NCBI RefSeq assembly: GCF_009455635.1
Contig: NZ_QPER01000001.1
Coordinates: 868,001-932,000 of the forward strand
Direction: 5' to 3'
Origin: Paraburkholderia agricolaris
Lineage (GTDB): Bacteria; Pseudomonadota; Gammaproteobacteria; Burkholderiales; Burkholderiaceae
DNA length: 64,000 nt
Below the pieces are notes generated by a model. That model was not told the DNA's origin, did not search any database, and was given only the letters and a program-made list of their open reading frames with translations. This document shows, one piece after another, positions 7,488 through 17,359 of the stretch; position 1 is the first letter of the stretch, and each line of letters begins with the position of its first letter. Made by a program: the position numbers and the translations under genes.

Positions 7488-8603
7488 TTACGCTTTCGGC
7501 GCTGGAATTTTCACGGGTGCGGAGTAGGCCGCGGGCTTGTCGGCGACTTCGACCTGTCCGTGAATCCGCGCCTGATGGCCGTCCGCAAACATGTAGTACG
7601 GGAACGGACGGGCAGGCTCCGAGACGGCATCGAGCCGTGCGGCCAATTCCGGCGCAAGCGTGAAATCGAGCGAGCCGAGCGACTCCTGCAACTGTTCCGG
7701 CCGGGTCGCGCCGACAATGATGCTCGACACGCCGCGCTTCTGATGCAGCCAGTTCAGCGCGACTTGAGCCATCGGCCGTCCTGCCAGATTCGCAACAGCC
7801 TCGAGTTCCGCAACGATGCGAAAGTTGCGCTCAGTCAGCTTGTCGAATCCCGGCGGCGGTGCGCTCGCGAGGCTCGCAAGGCGCCCGTCGCCGGAAATGG
7901 CTTTTGCCGCTCCGCTTTGCGAAGGATGATATTTGCCCGAGAGCACCCCCATACCTAGCGGACTCCACGGCACGAGACCCATGCCGAGATTGGCGGCGAG
8001 ATCCGCGAACTCGTTTTCGGCGTTGCGTTCGATCATCGAGTACTCGAGTTGCATGGCCGCGACGGGCTCGAAACCGCGCCAGTCAGCCAACGTCTGCGCG
8101 CGTCCGGCGAACCACGCGGGCGTGTCGGACAGGCCAACGTAGCGGATCTTGCCCGCGCGCACAGCGTCGTCCATCGCGCGCATCACTTCGTCGACCGGAG
8201 TGACGCGGTCCCATGTGTGCAGGTAGTACAGGTCGATGTAGTCGGTGCCCAGGCGCTTGAGCGAGCCGTCGAGCGCACGCAGCAGATTCTTCCGGTGGTT
8301 GCCGCCCGCGTTTGGATTGCCGGTCTCGGCGTTGTAGCCGTACTTGGTGGCGATCACCAGCCGGTCGCGCAGACCGCGCGCCGCGACGAATTTGCCCAGC
8401 CATTTTTCGCTGGTGCCTTCGGTGTACAGATCGGCGGTATCGATGAAGTTGCCGCCGGCATCCACATACAGGTCAAACAGACGTTGCGCCGATTGTTCCT
8501 CTGCGCCCCAGCCCCATTCGGTGCCGAAGGTCATCGTGCCAAGTGCGATCGGGCTTACGCGAAGGCCCGAGCGGCCGAGCAGGTTGTAGCGGTCCATCGT
8601 CAT
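7488..8603 (-). CDS. Aldo/keto reductase
   Basis: NAD(P)H-dependent TIM-barrel oxidoreductase that reduces aldehydes or ketones, 371 residues, cytoplasmic. Family features include the start NLLGRSGLRVSPIALGTM, the catalytic Asp/Tyr in FIDTADLYTEGTSE, the Lys in LVIATKYG, and the His in LYYLHTWD. The C-terminal NADP-binding segment ends in GATRPEQLQESL. The start ATG follows a strong SD AAGGAG. The gene is divergent from a LysR regulator, which probably controls it, with about 128 bp between the two starts. Substrate cannot be read from sequence. Confidence 0.93.
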   Translation of the reverse strand: MTMDRYNLLGRSGLRVSPIALGTMTFGTEWGWGAEEQSAQRLFDLYVDAGGNFIDTADLYTEGTSEKWLGKFVAARGLRDRLVIATKYGYNAETGNPNAGGNHRKNLLRALDGSLKRLGTDYIDLYYLHTWDRVTPVDEVMRAMDDAVRAGKIRYVGLSDTPAWFAGRAQTLADWRGFEPVAAMQLEYSMIERNAENEFADLAANLGMGLVPWSPLGMGVLSGKYHPSQSGAAKAISGDGRLASLASAPPPGFDKLTERNFRIVAELEAVANLAGRPMAQVALNWLHQKRGVSSIIVGATRPEQLQESLGSLDFTLAPELAARLDAVSEPARPFPYYMFADGHQARIHGQVEVADKPAAYSAPVKIPAPKA

Positions 8604-8731
8604 GTCAGTCTCCTTGAGTGATCAGGCGGGAAGAGTTGAATCGATGGAGTTATCGTGCGCTGATTTTTTACTTGGAAAAATGCCCTCTGTCTGCAAGCAT
8701 TGTGAAGTGCGACTTAATAATGGAGATCGAG

Positions 8732-9643
8732 ATGGATCCAGCCCAGCTGCCGGCGCTGACAGCGTTCGTATGCGTGGCGCGTCACGGCAACTTTACGCGC
8801 GCGGCTGCTGAATCCGGGGTGACGGCGTCGGCGCTGTCGCAAAGCATTCGTTCGCTCGAGACGCAGCTAAATGTGCGCCTCTTCAATCGGACCACCCGGC
8901 GCGTCGCCCTGACGGAGGCGGGCGCACAATTCCTCGCTCGCGTGCTGCCTGCGCTGGGTGAGTTGGAAGCCGCTTTCGAGGCGCTCGATGAAACCCGCGA
9001 TCAGCCTACCGGCACGCTGCGCATTAATTTGCCGAGGGTCGCGAGCGAGATGCTGGTGCTGCCGCATCTGGCTGAGTTCACACAACGATATCCGCAGATC
9101 CGCCTCGACCTGACGCTTGACGATGGTTTCGCGGACATGGTCGGCGAAGGCTTCGACGCGGGTATCCGGCTCGGAGAACGGGTCGCGCAGGATATGGTGG
9201 CGGTGCAGCTGGGCGGCGATATCCGCATTGCCGTCGCTGGCTCACCGGCTTACTTCGAACGCTACCCGGTACCGGTGACGCCTGCCGATCTCGCTGCTCA
9301 TGATTGTTTGCGTTACCGCTTCTCGACCAGCGGCGGTATTTATCGATGGGAGTTCGCGCCGCCCGACGATTCGTCGCGCGTGTTCGAAGTCGAGACGCGC
9401 GGGAGTCTGGTCACTAACGATCTGCGTACGATGGTGAGGGCGGCAGAGCAGGGCGTGGGCCTTCTTCACGTGATCGACGACTACGTGAAGGAGCAACTCG
9501 CAGATGGTCGTCTGGTGAGTGTGCTGGACGCATGGTGTCCAAGCTTTCCGGGTTTTTATCTGTACACGGCGAGCCGCGCGCAGATGCCTTTCAAGTTACG
9601 CGTGCTGATCGATTTCCTGAAGGAGAAGCGCGGGTTTCAATAG
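8732..9643 (+). CDS. LysR-family transcriptional regulator
   Basis: The 303-residue DNA-binding regulator has an N-terminal winged helix-turn-helix (FVCVARHGNFTRAAAESGV... ALSQSIRSLE) and a C-terminal periplasmic-binding-like effector domain (about 90-295) of the CrgA/YafC type (TGTLRINLPRVASEMLVLP). The longer frame extends upstream to 8618, but SD GGAG at 8722-8725, six bases before the ATG at 8732, decides the start. It is divergent from the aldo/keto reductase, the usual arrangement for a LysR regulator and its target; the shared 128-bp interval should hold its operator. Confidence 0.93.
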   Translation: MDPAQLPALTAFVCVARHGNFTRAAAESGVTASALSQSIRSLETQLNVRLFNRTTRRVALTEAGAQFLARVLPALGELEAAFEALDETRDQPTGTLRINLPRVASEMLVLPHLAEFTQRYPQIRLDLTLDDGFADMVGEGFDAGIRLGERVAQDMVAVQLGGDIRIAVAGSPAYFERYPVPVTPADLAAHDCLRYRFSTSGGIYRWEFAPPDDSSRVFEVETRGSLVTNDLRTMVRAAEQGVGLLHVIDDYVKEQLADGRLVSVLDAWCPSFPGFYLYTASRAQMPFKLRVLIDFLKEKRGFQ

Positions 9644-9805
9644 AGATTCCGCGCCATTTTAGTAGCGAATTGCGCCATCGGGCGGTGAGTACGCGCCTCG
9701 CCGTCTATGGTTGTTGCAGCGATCCACGGCGTACGGTGCGCTGGCTAACGGACGCACCGGGCCTCGCGCGGAAGATGGCTGTCTTCGCCCCTCAGAGAGT
9801 TCACC

Positions 9806-10006
9806 ATGGAAAACGCTGTCTACTGGAAAGGATGCCAGGTAGGAATCGAGTGTGCCGGCCGGATCTCGTGGTTTCCGTCGGCGCCGCAGGAAGCGGTGTT
9901 GGCGTATGACACGAAGCCGGCTGAGAACCTGATCGTTGCAGATGCAGTGGTCGCTCGCAATCTTGGCATGACCGCGCGAAGCGATCGATGGGACTTTGGC
10001 GGGTAG
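9806..10006 (+). CDS. Small hypothetical protein, 66 aa
   Basis: A 66-residue frame with an AGAG SD-like sequence 8 bases before the ATG. The product (start MENAVYWKGCQVGIECAGR) is soluble with no signal peptide. I do not recognise the family. Support comes from its isolated position, 160 bp after the LysR gene and 35 bp before a terminator that could serve it. It could be non-coding; competing frames in the region have no start signals. Confidence 0.45.
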   Translation: MENAVYWKGCQVGIECAGRISWFPSAPQEAVLAYDTKPAENLIVADAVVARNLGMTARSDRWDFGG

Positions 10007-10040
10007 ATTCCGCGGACTCATAAAGTCGCCGATAGAAAGC

Positions 10041-10069
10041 AAAAGCCCGGTCACGAGGACTGGGCTTTT
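10041..10069. terminator. Bidirectional terminator hairpin
   Basis: Arms AAAAGCCCGGTC and GACTGGGCTTTT with loop ACGAG and one G-T pair. The T run on both strands fits termination of the minus-strand tRNA-Thr and of the plus-strand small gene. Confidence 0.8.
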
Positions 10070-10082
10070 TGCTTGAATCTTG

Positions 10083-10158
10083 TGGTGCCGGAAAGAGGAA
10101 TCGAACCCCCGACCTTCGCATTACGAATGCGCTGCTCTACCGTCTGAGCTATTCCGGC
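10083..10158 (-). tRNA. tRNA-Thr (anticodon CGT)
   Basis: The minus strand folds with acceptor GCCGGAA/TTCCGGC, D arm GCTC/GAGC, anticodon loop TTCGTAA (anticodon CGT) and T arm GGGGG/CCTCT around TTCGATT, then A and an encoded CCA. It lies 55 bp downstream of fbp on the same strand and has a terminator at 10041. Confidence 0.93.
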
Positions 10159-10213
10159 ATCAGGAGAAACGAGATTATAGGGACTTTTTTACGAACTTGG
10201 CAAGCCCCTGCGA

Positions 10214-11230
<1,017 letters not shown>

Positions 11231-11351
11231 TGCTGTACTCCGGGAAGGCTTGAGGAATGTCTCGATTTTAACCGCTCGCCGTGTCGGTTCCGTGCTTTTG
11301 AGATGCAAGGGCCGGCGACGGGGCTGCCGGGCCCTGCAAAAGCCCGTGAAT

Positions 11352-11807
11352 TCAGGCTTTGCGGCGAGCCTTGATGGCCGTGACATTGCCGGTGAGGCTC
11401 GCCGCAAGCGCTGCCGCCCGGGCGTGTTCGGCCGAGACTTTCGGCAGTTTCGGCCGGTTCGCCCTAGGCATCGGCTCGATCTCGCGTTCGATCTGCTCGC
11501 CGGCCGCGGCGGTGGCGATGCGCAGGTCGTACGCGATCTGCAGATTTAGCCAGAACTGCGCACTCGCGCCAAAGTAGCGTTCGAGCCGCAGTGCGGTGTC
11601 AGCCGAGATGGCGCGTTTGCCGCGCACGATGTCGTTGATGCGCGGCGCCGGTACACGCAGCGCAAGTGCGAGCGCATTGACGGACATGCCGAGCGGGTCG
11701 AGGAACTCGCTGCGCAGAATCTCCCCCGGGTGAGTCTCCGGGATGCTTTCTCCCGTGCCGATGTCGGAGAAGTCGATGCTGCCCAGATCGGAGCGTTTGA
11801 TGACCAT
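11352..11807 (-). CDS. higA: HigA-family antitoxin
   Basis: DNA-binding antitoxin of a type II toxin-antitoxin pair. The 151-residue protein has a helix-turn-helix domain (about 25-85) with the HigA signature [42 protein letters not shown] and [12 protein letters not shown]-terminal extension of about 50 basic and Ala-rich residues is longer than the usual 95-110-residue HigA. The start at 11807 is chosen because SD GGGAG lies just before it; the frame continues to 11849. It follows higB by 16 bp, so toxin comes first, as is normal for hig. It should repress its own promoter through the palindrome at 12115. Confidence 0.9.
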   Translation of the reverse strand: MVIKRSDLGSIDFSDIGTGESIPETHPGEILRSEFLDPLGMSVNALALALRVPAPRINDIVRGKRAISADTALRLERYFGASAQFWLNLQIAYDLRIATAAAGEQIEREIEPMPRANRPKLPKVSAEHARAAALAASLTGNVTAIKARRKA

Positions 11808-11823
11808 GCTGGTCTCCCAATAA

Positions 11824-12105
11824 TCAGTGATAGTCGACAACTTCGACATTCAGCGCCGCCCCGTCGACAAAATGAAAACAGATGCGCCACTGCGCGTTGA
11901 TGCGAATGCTCCACTGCCCGCTGCGCTGGCCTTGCAAGGTTTCGAGCCGGTTGCCCGGCGGCGCATGCAGGCTGCGGATGGACTCCGCGGCGTCGATCAT
12001 CAGCAGCTTGCGGCGTGCGAGCGCCTGCATGTAGAGCGGCAGTGAATGCACGAACTTGCCCTGGAAGATTGCTGCCGCAGCCTTGTCGCCAAATGTCGTG
12101 ATCAT
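11824..12105 (-). CDS. higB: HigB toxin (RelE superfamily)
   Basis: Ribosome-dependent mRNA endonuclease of a type II toxin-antitoxin system. The 93-residue protein shows the HigB pattern: LARRKLLMIDAAESIRSLHAPPGNRLETLQG, then WSIRINAQWRICF with the conserved Arg residues near the active site, ending in a VEVVDYH strand. Length matches the family. It is followed after 16 bp by higA and preceded by a palindromic operator and a TATATC -10-like element. The pair lies between pepN and fbp, otherwise a housekeeping interval. Confidence 0.9.
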   Translation of the reverse strand: MITTFGDKAAAAIFQGKFVHSLPLYMQALARRKLLMIDAAESIRSLHAPPGNRLETLQGQRSGQWSIRINAQWRICFHFVDGAALNVEVVDYH

Positions 12106-12114
12106 GGGATGATA

Positions 12115-12129
12115 TAACGCGATGCGTTA
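12115..12129. promoter_or_regulatory. Probable HigA operator
   Basis: Palindrome TAACGC-GAT-GCGTTA overlaps the likely higB promoter (TATATC on the minus strand). A second partial repeat AACGTAAACCGTT follows directly. The position just upstream of higB fits autoregulation by HigA. Confidence 0.6.
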
Positions 12130-12249
12130 AACGTAAACCGTTAAATGAATGCGTTTACTTTCACCCTGCCACGCCGGCATGAACAGTCGTCCAGACGGCT
12201 AACGTCGAGGACTGCAACGCCGCGCCACGGCGCAAATTCAAGACGCAAA

Positions 12250-12274
12250 AAAGCCGGCAACACGTGCCGGCTTT
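12250..12274 (-). terminator. Terminator of pepN
   Basis: Perfect 10-bp arms AAAGCCGGCA/TGCCGGCTTT with loop ACACG. On the minus strand the stem is followed by further T. It lies about 40 bp after the pepN stop and isolates it from higBA. Confidence 0.8.
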
Positions 12275-12315
12275 CCGCTGCGGGAAGCGTCTTCAGAAGC
12301 GCCTTCAGAAGAACC

Positions 12316-15012
12316 TCAGGCCAACGCTTTCTCCACGATCTCGCGCACGTCACGCGATTTCGCCTGCGACGCCACTTTCTCCAGCGCCGCGCGCATGCCG
12401 TCACGCAGCGCCGGCGTGAAGCGGCGCCACAGTTCCAGCGAACGGGCGAGGCGGGCGGCCACTTGCGGGTTGATGGCGTCGAGCGCGATCACCTGGTCGG
12501 CCCAGAACGCGTAGCCCGAGCCGTCTTCGGCGTGGAACTGCGCCGGGTTTGCCGCACAGAAGCTGAAAATCAGCGAGCGAGCGCGGTTCGGGTTCTTCAG
12601 GTTGAACGCCGGGTGCGCCATCAGCTTGCGCACGGTTTCGATCACCGGACGCTGTGCGCTGCCGCGCTGTGTGGCTTGCAAGGCGAACCACTTGTCGATG
12701 ACGAGCGGCTCCTTTTCGAAGCGCCGGTAGAAGTCGTCCAGCGCCTGCTGCGCCTGAACGCTGCCGCCGTTCGCGGCCGATGCATTGAGCAACGTGGAGA
12801 GCGCCGCGGAGCGGTCGGTCATGTTGTTGGCGGTGTCGTATTGCGCGGACGCGAGGCGCACGGCTTCAGCCGGATCGTCCAGTTCCGCCAGATACGACAA
12901 GGCAAGATTCTTCAACGCGCGATGACCGGAAGCCTCCGGCGTGGCTTCGTAGGCGCCCGGCGTGCGGTGCTTCTCGTACACCGCAAGCCAGTCTTTCCTG
13001 AGCGCATTCGCGAGGCGCTTGCGCACGAATTGCCGCGCGGCGTGCACGGCCGCCGGATTCGATTCGGCCATCTGCTCAGCCAGATAGGCTTCCGACGGCA
13101 GCATCAACGCCAGCTCGCGGAAAGCGGGCGAGAGCGTTTCGTCGGTCAGCACACGGGCGAACGCGTCGACAACCGAGTCGTCGAGTTGCAGGGGCACGCC
13201 GGTAGCAGCGCGCCCGGCGAGCGTCAGCAACTCGCGGGTGGCGAGCCGCTGGCCGGCTTCCCAGCGGTTGAACGGATCGCTGTCGTGTGCGAGCAGGAAC
13301 GCGAGCTGGTCGGCTGAATAGTCGTATTCGACAATCACCGGCGCCGAGAAATTGCGCAGCAACGAGGGCAGCGGTTCCTGCGCGACGTTGACGAACGTGA
13401 AGGTCTGTTCGGTCTGCGTGAATTCCAGTACGCGCGTGGTGGCGTCCGAAGCTTTGCTTTCGCCTTCCAGTTGCAGCGGCAGGTCGTGGCCGTCGTTGCC
13501 GATCAAACCGATCGCGAACGGAATCAGCAACGGCCCCTTTTGTGTTTCACGCGCGGACGGCGCTGCATCGCCATAAGCTTGCGTGAGCGTCATGCTATAG
13601 CGCTGTTGTGCGGCGTCGTACCTGGTACGGACCGAGACGCGCGGTGTGCCGGCCTGGCTATACCAGCGCTCGAATTGCGCGAGATCGCGGCCGTTCGCGT
13701 CGGCGAGCGCGTGACGGAAATCGTCGCACGTCACCGCCTGGCCGTCATGACGCTTGAAGTACAGGTCCATGCCCTTGCGGAAGCCGTCGCGGCCGAACAG
13801 CGTCTGATACATCCGCACGACTTCGGAGCCTTTTTCGTAGACCGTCATCGTGTAGAAGTTGTTGATTTCGACGTAGCTTTCCGGGCGCACCGGGTGCGCC
13901 ATCGGACCCGCGTCTTCGGCGAACTGCATCTGGCGCAGCACGCGCACGTCTTCGATGCGTTTGGTGGCGCGTGCGGCTTCATCGGTCGCGCCGCCTGCCA
14001 TGTCGGCCGAGAATTCCTGATCGCGGAACACCGTCAGGCCTTCTTTCAGGCTCAGCTGGAACCAGTCGCGGCACGTCACGCGGTTGCCGGTCCAGTTGTG
14101 GAAGTACTCGTGGCCGACCACCGCCTCGATGTTCGCGAAGTCGGTGTCGGTTGCCGTTTCGGGGTTCGCCAGCACGTACTTCGTGTTGAAGATGTTGAGC
14201 CCCTTGTTCTCCATTGCGCCCATGTTGAAGTCGCTCACCGCGACGATCATGAAGCGGTCCAGATCCAGCTCCAGCCCGAAACGCTGCTCGTCCCAGCGGA
14301 TCGAGTTGATCAGCGAATCCATGGCGTGACGCGTCTTGTCCAGATCGTGCGGTTCGACCCACACCTGCAGCAGCTTTTCCTTGCCCGAGCCGCTCGTCAC
14401 GCGTTCTTCGAGCGCAACCAGCTTGCCCGCGACCAGCGCGAACAGATAACTCGGCTTCCTGAACGGGTCTTCCCAGCGGGCGAAATGGCGGCCGTCCGGC
14501 AGATCGCCTTCTTCGAGCAGATTGCCGTTCGACAGCAGCACCGGATAGTCGGCCTTGCTGGCGCGCAGCGTGACCGTGAAGGTCGCCATCACGTCAGGGC
14601 GGTCGAGGAAATAAGTGATGCGACGAAAACCCTCGGCCTCACACTGCGTGAAGAAGTTGCCGCCCGACACATACAGGCCCGACAGCGTGGTGTTTTCCGC
14701 CGGATTGCAGATGCTGGTGAGCGTGAGTTCGAAGTTATCCGGCACGTTCTTGAGCGTGAGGCCGTGCTCGTGCGCATGCGCGCTGGCGAACGCGGCGCCG
14801 TCGATCGCGGCGCTGACGAACTCGAGTTGTTCGCCCATCAGTTCGAGATTCGAAGCGCGGGACGCGTCCGGGTTGCGGCGCACCCGCATCGTGTTCCTGA
14901 CGACGGTGCGTTCGGGGACCAGATCGAACTCCAGCGCGACGGTGTCGATCAGGAAGGCGGGTGGCGCGTAGTCTGCGCGGCGAATCACATTGGGCGTTGC
15001 GGTATCGGCCAT
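12316..15012 (-). CDS. pepN: Aminopeptidase N
   Basis: Zinc metallopeptidase of family M1 that removes N-terminal residues from peptides, cytoplasmic. The 898-residue protein has the substrate motif GAMEN (in MGAMENKGLNIF), the zinc motif HEYFHNW with the third ligand Glu 19 residues on, and the usual four-domain length (E. coli PepN 870). The C-terminal helical domain contains SDPFNRWEAGQRL, typical of the PepN branch. The frame opens at 15045; I use the ATG at 15012 (MADTATPNVIRRADY) by family length, although no clear SD is present. It is transcribed towards higBA and fbp, and divergent from the lipoprotein gene. Confidence 0.95.
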   Translation of the reverse strand: MADTATPNVIRRADYAPPAFLIDTVALEFDLVPERTVVRNTMRVRRNPDASRASNLELMGEQLEFVSAAIDGAAFASAHAHEHGLTLKNVPDNFELTLTSICNPAENTTLSGLYVSGGNFFTQCEAEGFRRITYFLDRPDVMATFTVTLRASKADYPVLLSNGNLLEEGDLPDGRHFARWEDPFRKPSYLFALVAGKLVALEERVTSGSGKEKLLQVWVEPHDLDKTRHAMDSLINSIRWDEQRFGLELDLDRFMIVAVSDFNMGAMENKGLNIFNTKYVLANPETATDTDFANIEAVVGHEYFHNWTGNRVTCRDWFQLSLKEGLTVFRDQEFSADMAGGATDEAARATKRIEDVRVLRQMQFAEDAGPMAHPVRPESYVEINNFYTMTVYEKGSEVVRMYQTLFGRDGFRKGMDLYFKRHDGQAVTCDDFRHALADANGRDLAQFERWYSQAGTPRVSVRTRYDAAQQRYSMTLTQAYGDAAPSARETQKGPLLIPFAIGLIGNDGHDLPLQLEGESKASDATTRVLEFTQTEQTFTFVNVAQEPLPSLLRNFSAPVIVEYDYSADQLAFLLAHDSDPFNRWEAGQRLATRELLTLAGRAATGVPLQLDDSVVDAFARVLTDETLSPAFRELALMLPSEAYLAEQMAESNPAAVHAARQFVRKRLANALRKDWLAVYEKHRTPGAYEATPEASGHRALKNLALSYLAELDDPAEAVRLASAQYDTANNMTDRSAALSTLLNASAANGGSVQAQQALDDFYRRFEKEPLVIDKWFALQATQRGSAQRPVIETVRKLMAHPAFNLKNPNRARSLIFSFCAANPAQFHAEDGSGYAFWADQVIALDAINPQVAARLARSLELWRRFTPALRDGMRAALEKVASQAKSRDVREIVEKALA

Positions 15013-15225
15013 GGCGTTCTGTAGTGATGGGACTCGAGCCGTCACGCGTGCTCATGGCGCGCGAGCCGGGCTTGTCGAGCCATTGTACAAAGGCTCGGCG
15101 GATCGTGCGGGTCGAACTTTTTACCGAATTGCCAGGTCAGCGTATTATCGGACGCCCGCGCGGCAACGGCCGCGCGCCAACGAACCCGATCAGGACTGGC
15201 AATAACAGGCAACACGAGGTAGACC

Positions 15226-15933
15226 ATGAAAACCAATCGATGGACCCGCCACGCCGCGCTGCTGCTGGGCGCGCTGACGGTGCTGCTGTCCGGCTGCACA
15301 AGCTACGTGACTTCCCAGGTCACGGCGTTTTCCGACTGGAGCGGCAGCGACGCCACCCGTACGTATGCCTTCACGCGGCCGGCGGATCAGAAGAGCAATC
15401 TCGAACTCACTACTTACGAACGTATCGTCTGCAACGAACTCGCCACGCACGCATTCCGTCAGGTCGACGCTTCAACGGCGCGCTACCTGGTCGGGCTGTC
15501 GTACGGGATTCGTTCGGACATGGTGACAGTCGCGCAGCCGGTGTATTACAGCCCCTGGCCGTCGCCGTACTGGGGCCGGCCGTTCGATCCGTGGGGCCCG
15601 TGGGGTCCATGGGGACCGTATCCGACGGCATACGTGAACCAGAGCTACCCGATTTTCACGCATCTGCTCGGCGTGCGGATCACCGAGCGTGCTAGCGGCA
15701 AGGAGGTCTATAACGTGACGGCGCGTAGCTCGGACGACGAGTCGTCGCTGGTGAGAGCCATGCCGTATCTGGCGCGCAGCGCGCTGGCCGACTTCCCGCT
15801 CGGCAATGGGGTGGTCCGTACGGTGAAGATTCCCGTCGACAAGAATGGCGGGATCTCGAACGAGGTCGCTACGACGAGCGCCTCACCGGCGGCTGCGCCG
15901 GCAGCGGCGTCGGGCGCGAAGGTCGTGCAGTAA
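15226..15933 (+). CDS. DUF4136 domain lipoprotein
   Basis: The 235-residue protein starts with a lipoprotein signal peptide ending in the lipobox LSGC (Cys about residue 24) and should be anchored in the outer or inner membrane. The DUF4136-type domain follows (SDWSGSDATRTYAFTRP, ELATHAFRQVDASTARYLVGLSYG). In the middle is a Trp/Pro/Gly-rich repeat, WGPWGPWGPYP, after SPWPSPYWGRP. The C-terminal 25 residues are Ala/Ser/Pro-rich and probably disordered. The function of DUF4136 is unknown. SD-like GAGG lies before the ATG. The gene is followed by its own terminator and is the last gene before the aryl polyene cluster. Confidence 0.85.
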   Translation: MKTNRWTRHAALLLGALTVLLSGCTSYVTSQVTAFSDWSGSDATRTYAFTRPADQKSNLELTTYERIVCNELATHAFRQVDASTARYLVGLSYGIRSDMVTVAQPVYYSPWPSPYWGRPFDPWGPWGPWGPYPTAYVNQSYPIFTHLLGVRITERASGKEVYNVTARSSDDESSLVRAMPYLARSALADFPLGNGVVRTVKIPVDKNGGISNEVATTSASPAAAPAAASGAKVVQ

Positions 15934-15985
15934 GCGGAAGCGACGGGTCGTTACATCGAACGGCCTGCATTGCGATGCAGTAAAA

Positions 15986-16020
15986 AAACGGCCCGGCAGG
16001 TTGTTCCTGCCGGGCCGTTT
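15986..16020 (+). terminator. Terminator after the DUF4136 gene
   Basis: Perfect 15-bp arms AAACGGCCCGGCAGG/CCTGCCGGGCCGTTT with loop TTGTT. A-rich before and GCTTTG after. It separates the lipoprotein gene from the aryl polyene cluster. Confidence 0.8.
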
Positions 16021-16022
16021 GC

Positions 16023-16624
16023 TTTGCAAGCCCGGGTGTCTCCGATCGGGCGAGATCCGATAGCAGCAGGCACGACCTTGCAAAAATGGCTGAAGGGTAA
16101 GCGTCCGTAAGTCGTGAGTATGATTGACCGATCGCACTGAAGCATTGAAGTGTTCCGAAACGAAACACGAATTTTCGAAAGTTAGTTGAAAGTTTCGGCA
16201 TCTATTGCTGTGTACCGATCGAGACCGCTCACCGCGAGCTTGTCCGCGAAGCTCGCGGCAAGTGGCTTTGCGGGCCGGTCGCCGGTCGTGCAAGGGCCGC
16301 CAGGCTTGCCTCTTTGAGTTTGTCCAGTGATCCGTCGCACCTGCGACACGGATACAGATAGATACGTCTTTTGTGGCTGATTTAATCCACAATATTCAGT
16401 ATGATTCCGGCGACCGTAGGGAGCCTGAGCCAATCCGCAGATTAATTGTCAAAAGGCACCTAAATAATCGGGGCCACGTGCCGTTAAATCGCTGAACCTA
16501 TATAACAAGATTGGATTGACCCCCGGCTGGAGATTGTCGTTCCGCGCGGCGCGCACACGCTGTGACGGTTGCATATTCCGTCAGTGGCCCTCAGCCCTCA
16601 TCGCTTTTACGCGCGAACACCGAT
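16023..16624. promoter_or_regulatory. Upstream region of the aryl polyene operon
   Basis: About 600 bp with no supported gene. It contains three possible regulatory elements. Two direct repeats GAAAGTT (16177-16183 and 16188-16194) are 11 bp apart, so on the same face of the helix. They lie inside an inverted repeat CCGAAAC (16155-16161)/GTTTCGG (16192-16198). A second inverted repeat is TTGTGG (16371-16376)/CCACAA (16387-16392), spaced by 10 bp. A TATAAC box lies near 16503, without a clear -35. These are candidates for control of the cluster; no factor can be named. Confidence 0.4.
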
Positions 16625-17359
16625 ATGCCCGATCTGCACTGGACCATTCCGGTCGCTCGCTGGTCTAGCTGGCCTGCTGCCGCATCTGTCGCACCCGATA
16701 TCGGCTTTATCGAGCCGATTGTGCGGCGTCGTCTGAGCACGCTGTCCAAGGTTGCCCTGAAGGTTGCACACGATTGCGTGGCGCAAGACGAGGTGCGGGT
16801 CGTGTTTGCTTCACGCCACGGCGAATTGCGGCGCACAACGGACATTCTGCGCCAGATCAGCGCGGGCGAACCGGTCTCGCCGACCGCCTTCAGCCTGTCG
16901 GTGCTGAACGCCATGACCGGCGTGTTCGGTATCGCGCGCGACGATCGCTCCGCTGCCAGCGCGATTTCGGCCGGCGCTCAGACGCTCGGTTATGCGCTGC
17001 TGGAAGCGTATGCGCAGTACGCAACGCAACCCGGCTCGCCGGTGCTGCTGGTATACGCCGACGAGCCGGCCGATCCTGCATACGGCACGATTGAAGACGA
17101 AGTGCAGGGCGGCGCGGTCGCGATCCTGCTGAACGGCGCAGCGGCGGCGGGGCAGTTGGCCTGCACGTTGTCCGGCGCGGGCGAGCCGGAGGCTGCAGAG
17201 ACCGTGCAACCGGCAAACCCCGCAAGCGAGGCAGGCGCGGAGGAAAGTTTCGCGACCCAGAGCCAGGCGCTGCTGCACTGTCTGGAAACCGGCAAGCCTG
17301 CCGTCTGGCAAGGCGCCGGCGCCACCTGGCATTGGAGGTGGCATGAACAAGCGGTTTGA
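16625..17359 (+). CDS. APE chain-length factor (ketosynthase-like, no Cys)
   Basis: A 244-residue protein of the short ketosynthase-like family (Ketoacyl-synt_2 type), the equivalent of ApeC in described aryl polyene clusters. The family acts as a chain-length factor paired with a true ketosynthase. The region corresponding to the nucleophile elbow reads AASAISAG, with no cysteine, so it should not condense by itself. FSLSVLNAMTGVFGIA is the typical family core. The frame opens with GTG at 16562; I use ATG at 16625 because family proteins begin shortly before the LHWTIPVARWSSWP-type segment, but no SD is visible at either. It overlaps the next gene by 17 bp and starts the operon. Confidence 0.8.
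   Translation: MPDLHWTIPVARWSSWPAAASVAPDIGFIEPIVRRRLSTLSKVALKVAHDCVAQDEVRVVFASRHGELRRTTDILRQISAGEPVSPTAFSLSVLNAMTGVFGIARDDRSAASAISAGAQTLGYALLEAYAQYATQPGSPVLLVYADEPADPAYGTIEDEVQGGAVAILLNGAAAAGQLACTLSGAGEPEAAETVQPANPASEAGAEESFATQSQALLHCLETGKPAVWQGAGATWHWRWHEQAV

Noticed and set aside
9806..10006. Treating the 66-residue frame as part of the LysR gene
   Set aside because: LysR ends at 9643 with a complete effector domain, and the small frame is separated by 160 bp and has its own start.
13471..15024. Plus-strand ORF of 517 residues
   Set aside because: Antisense of pepN, whose metallopeptidase motifs are intact. No SD or recognisable domain.
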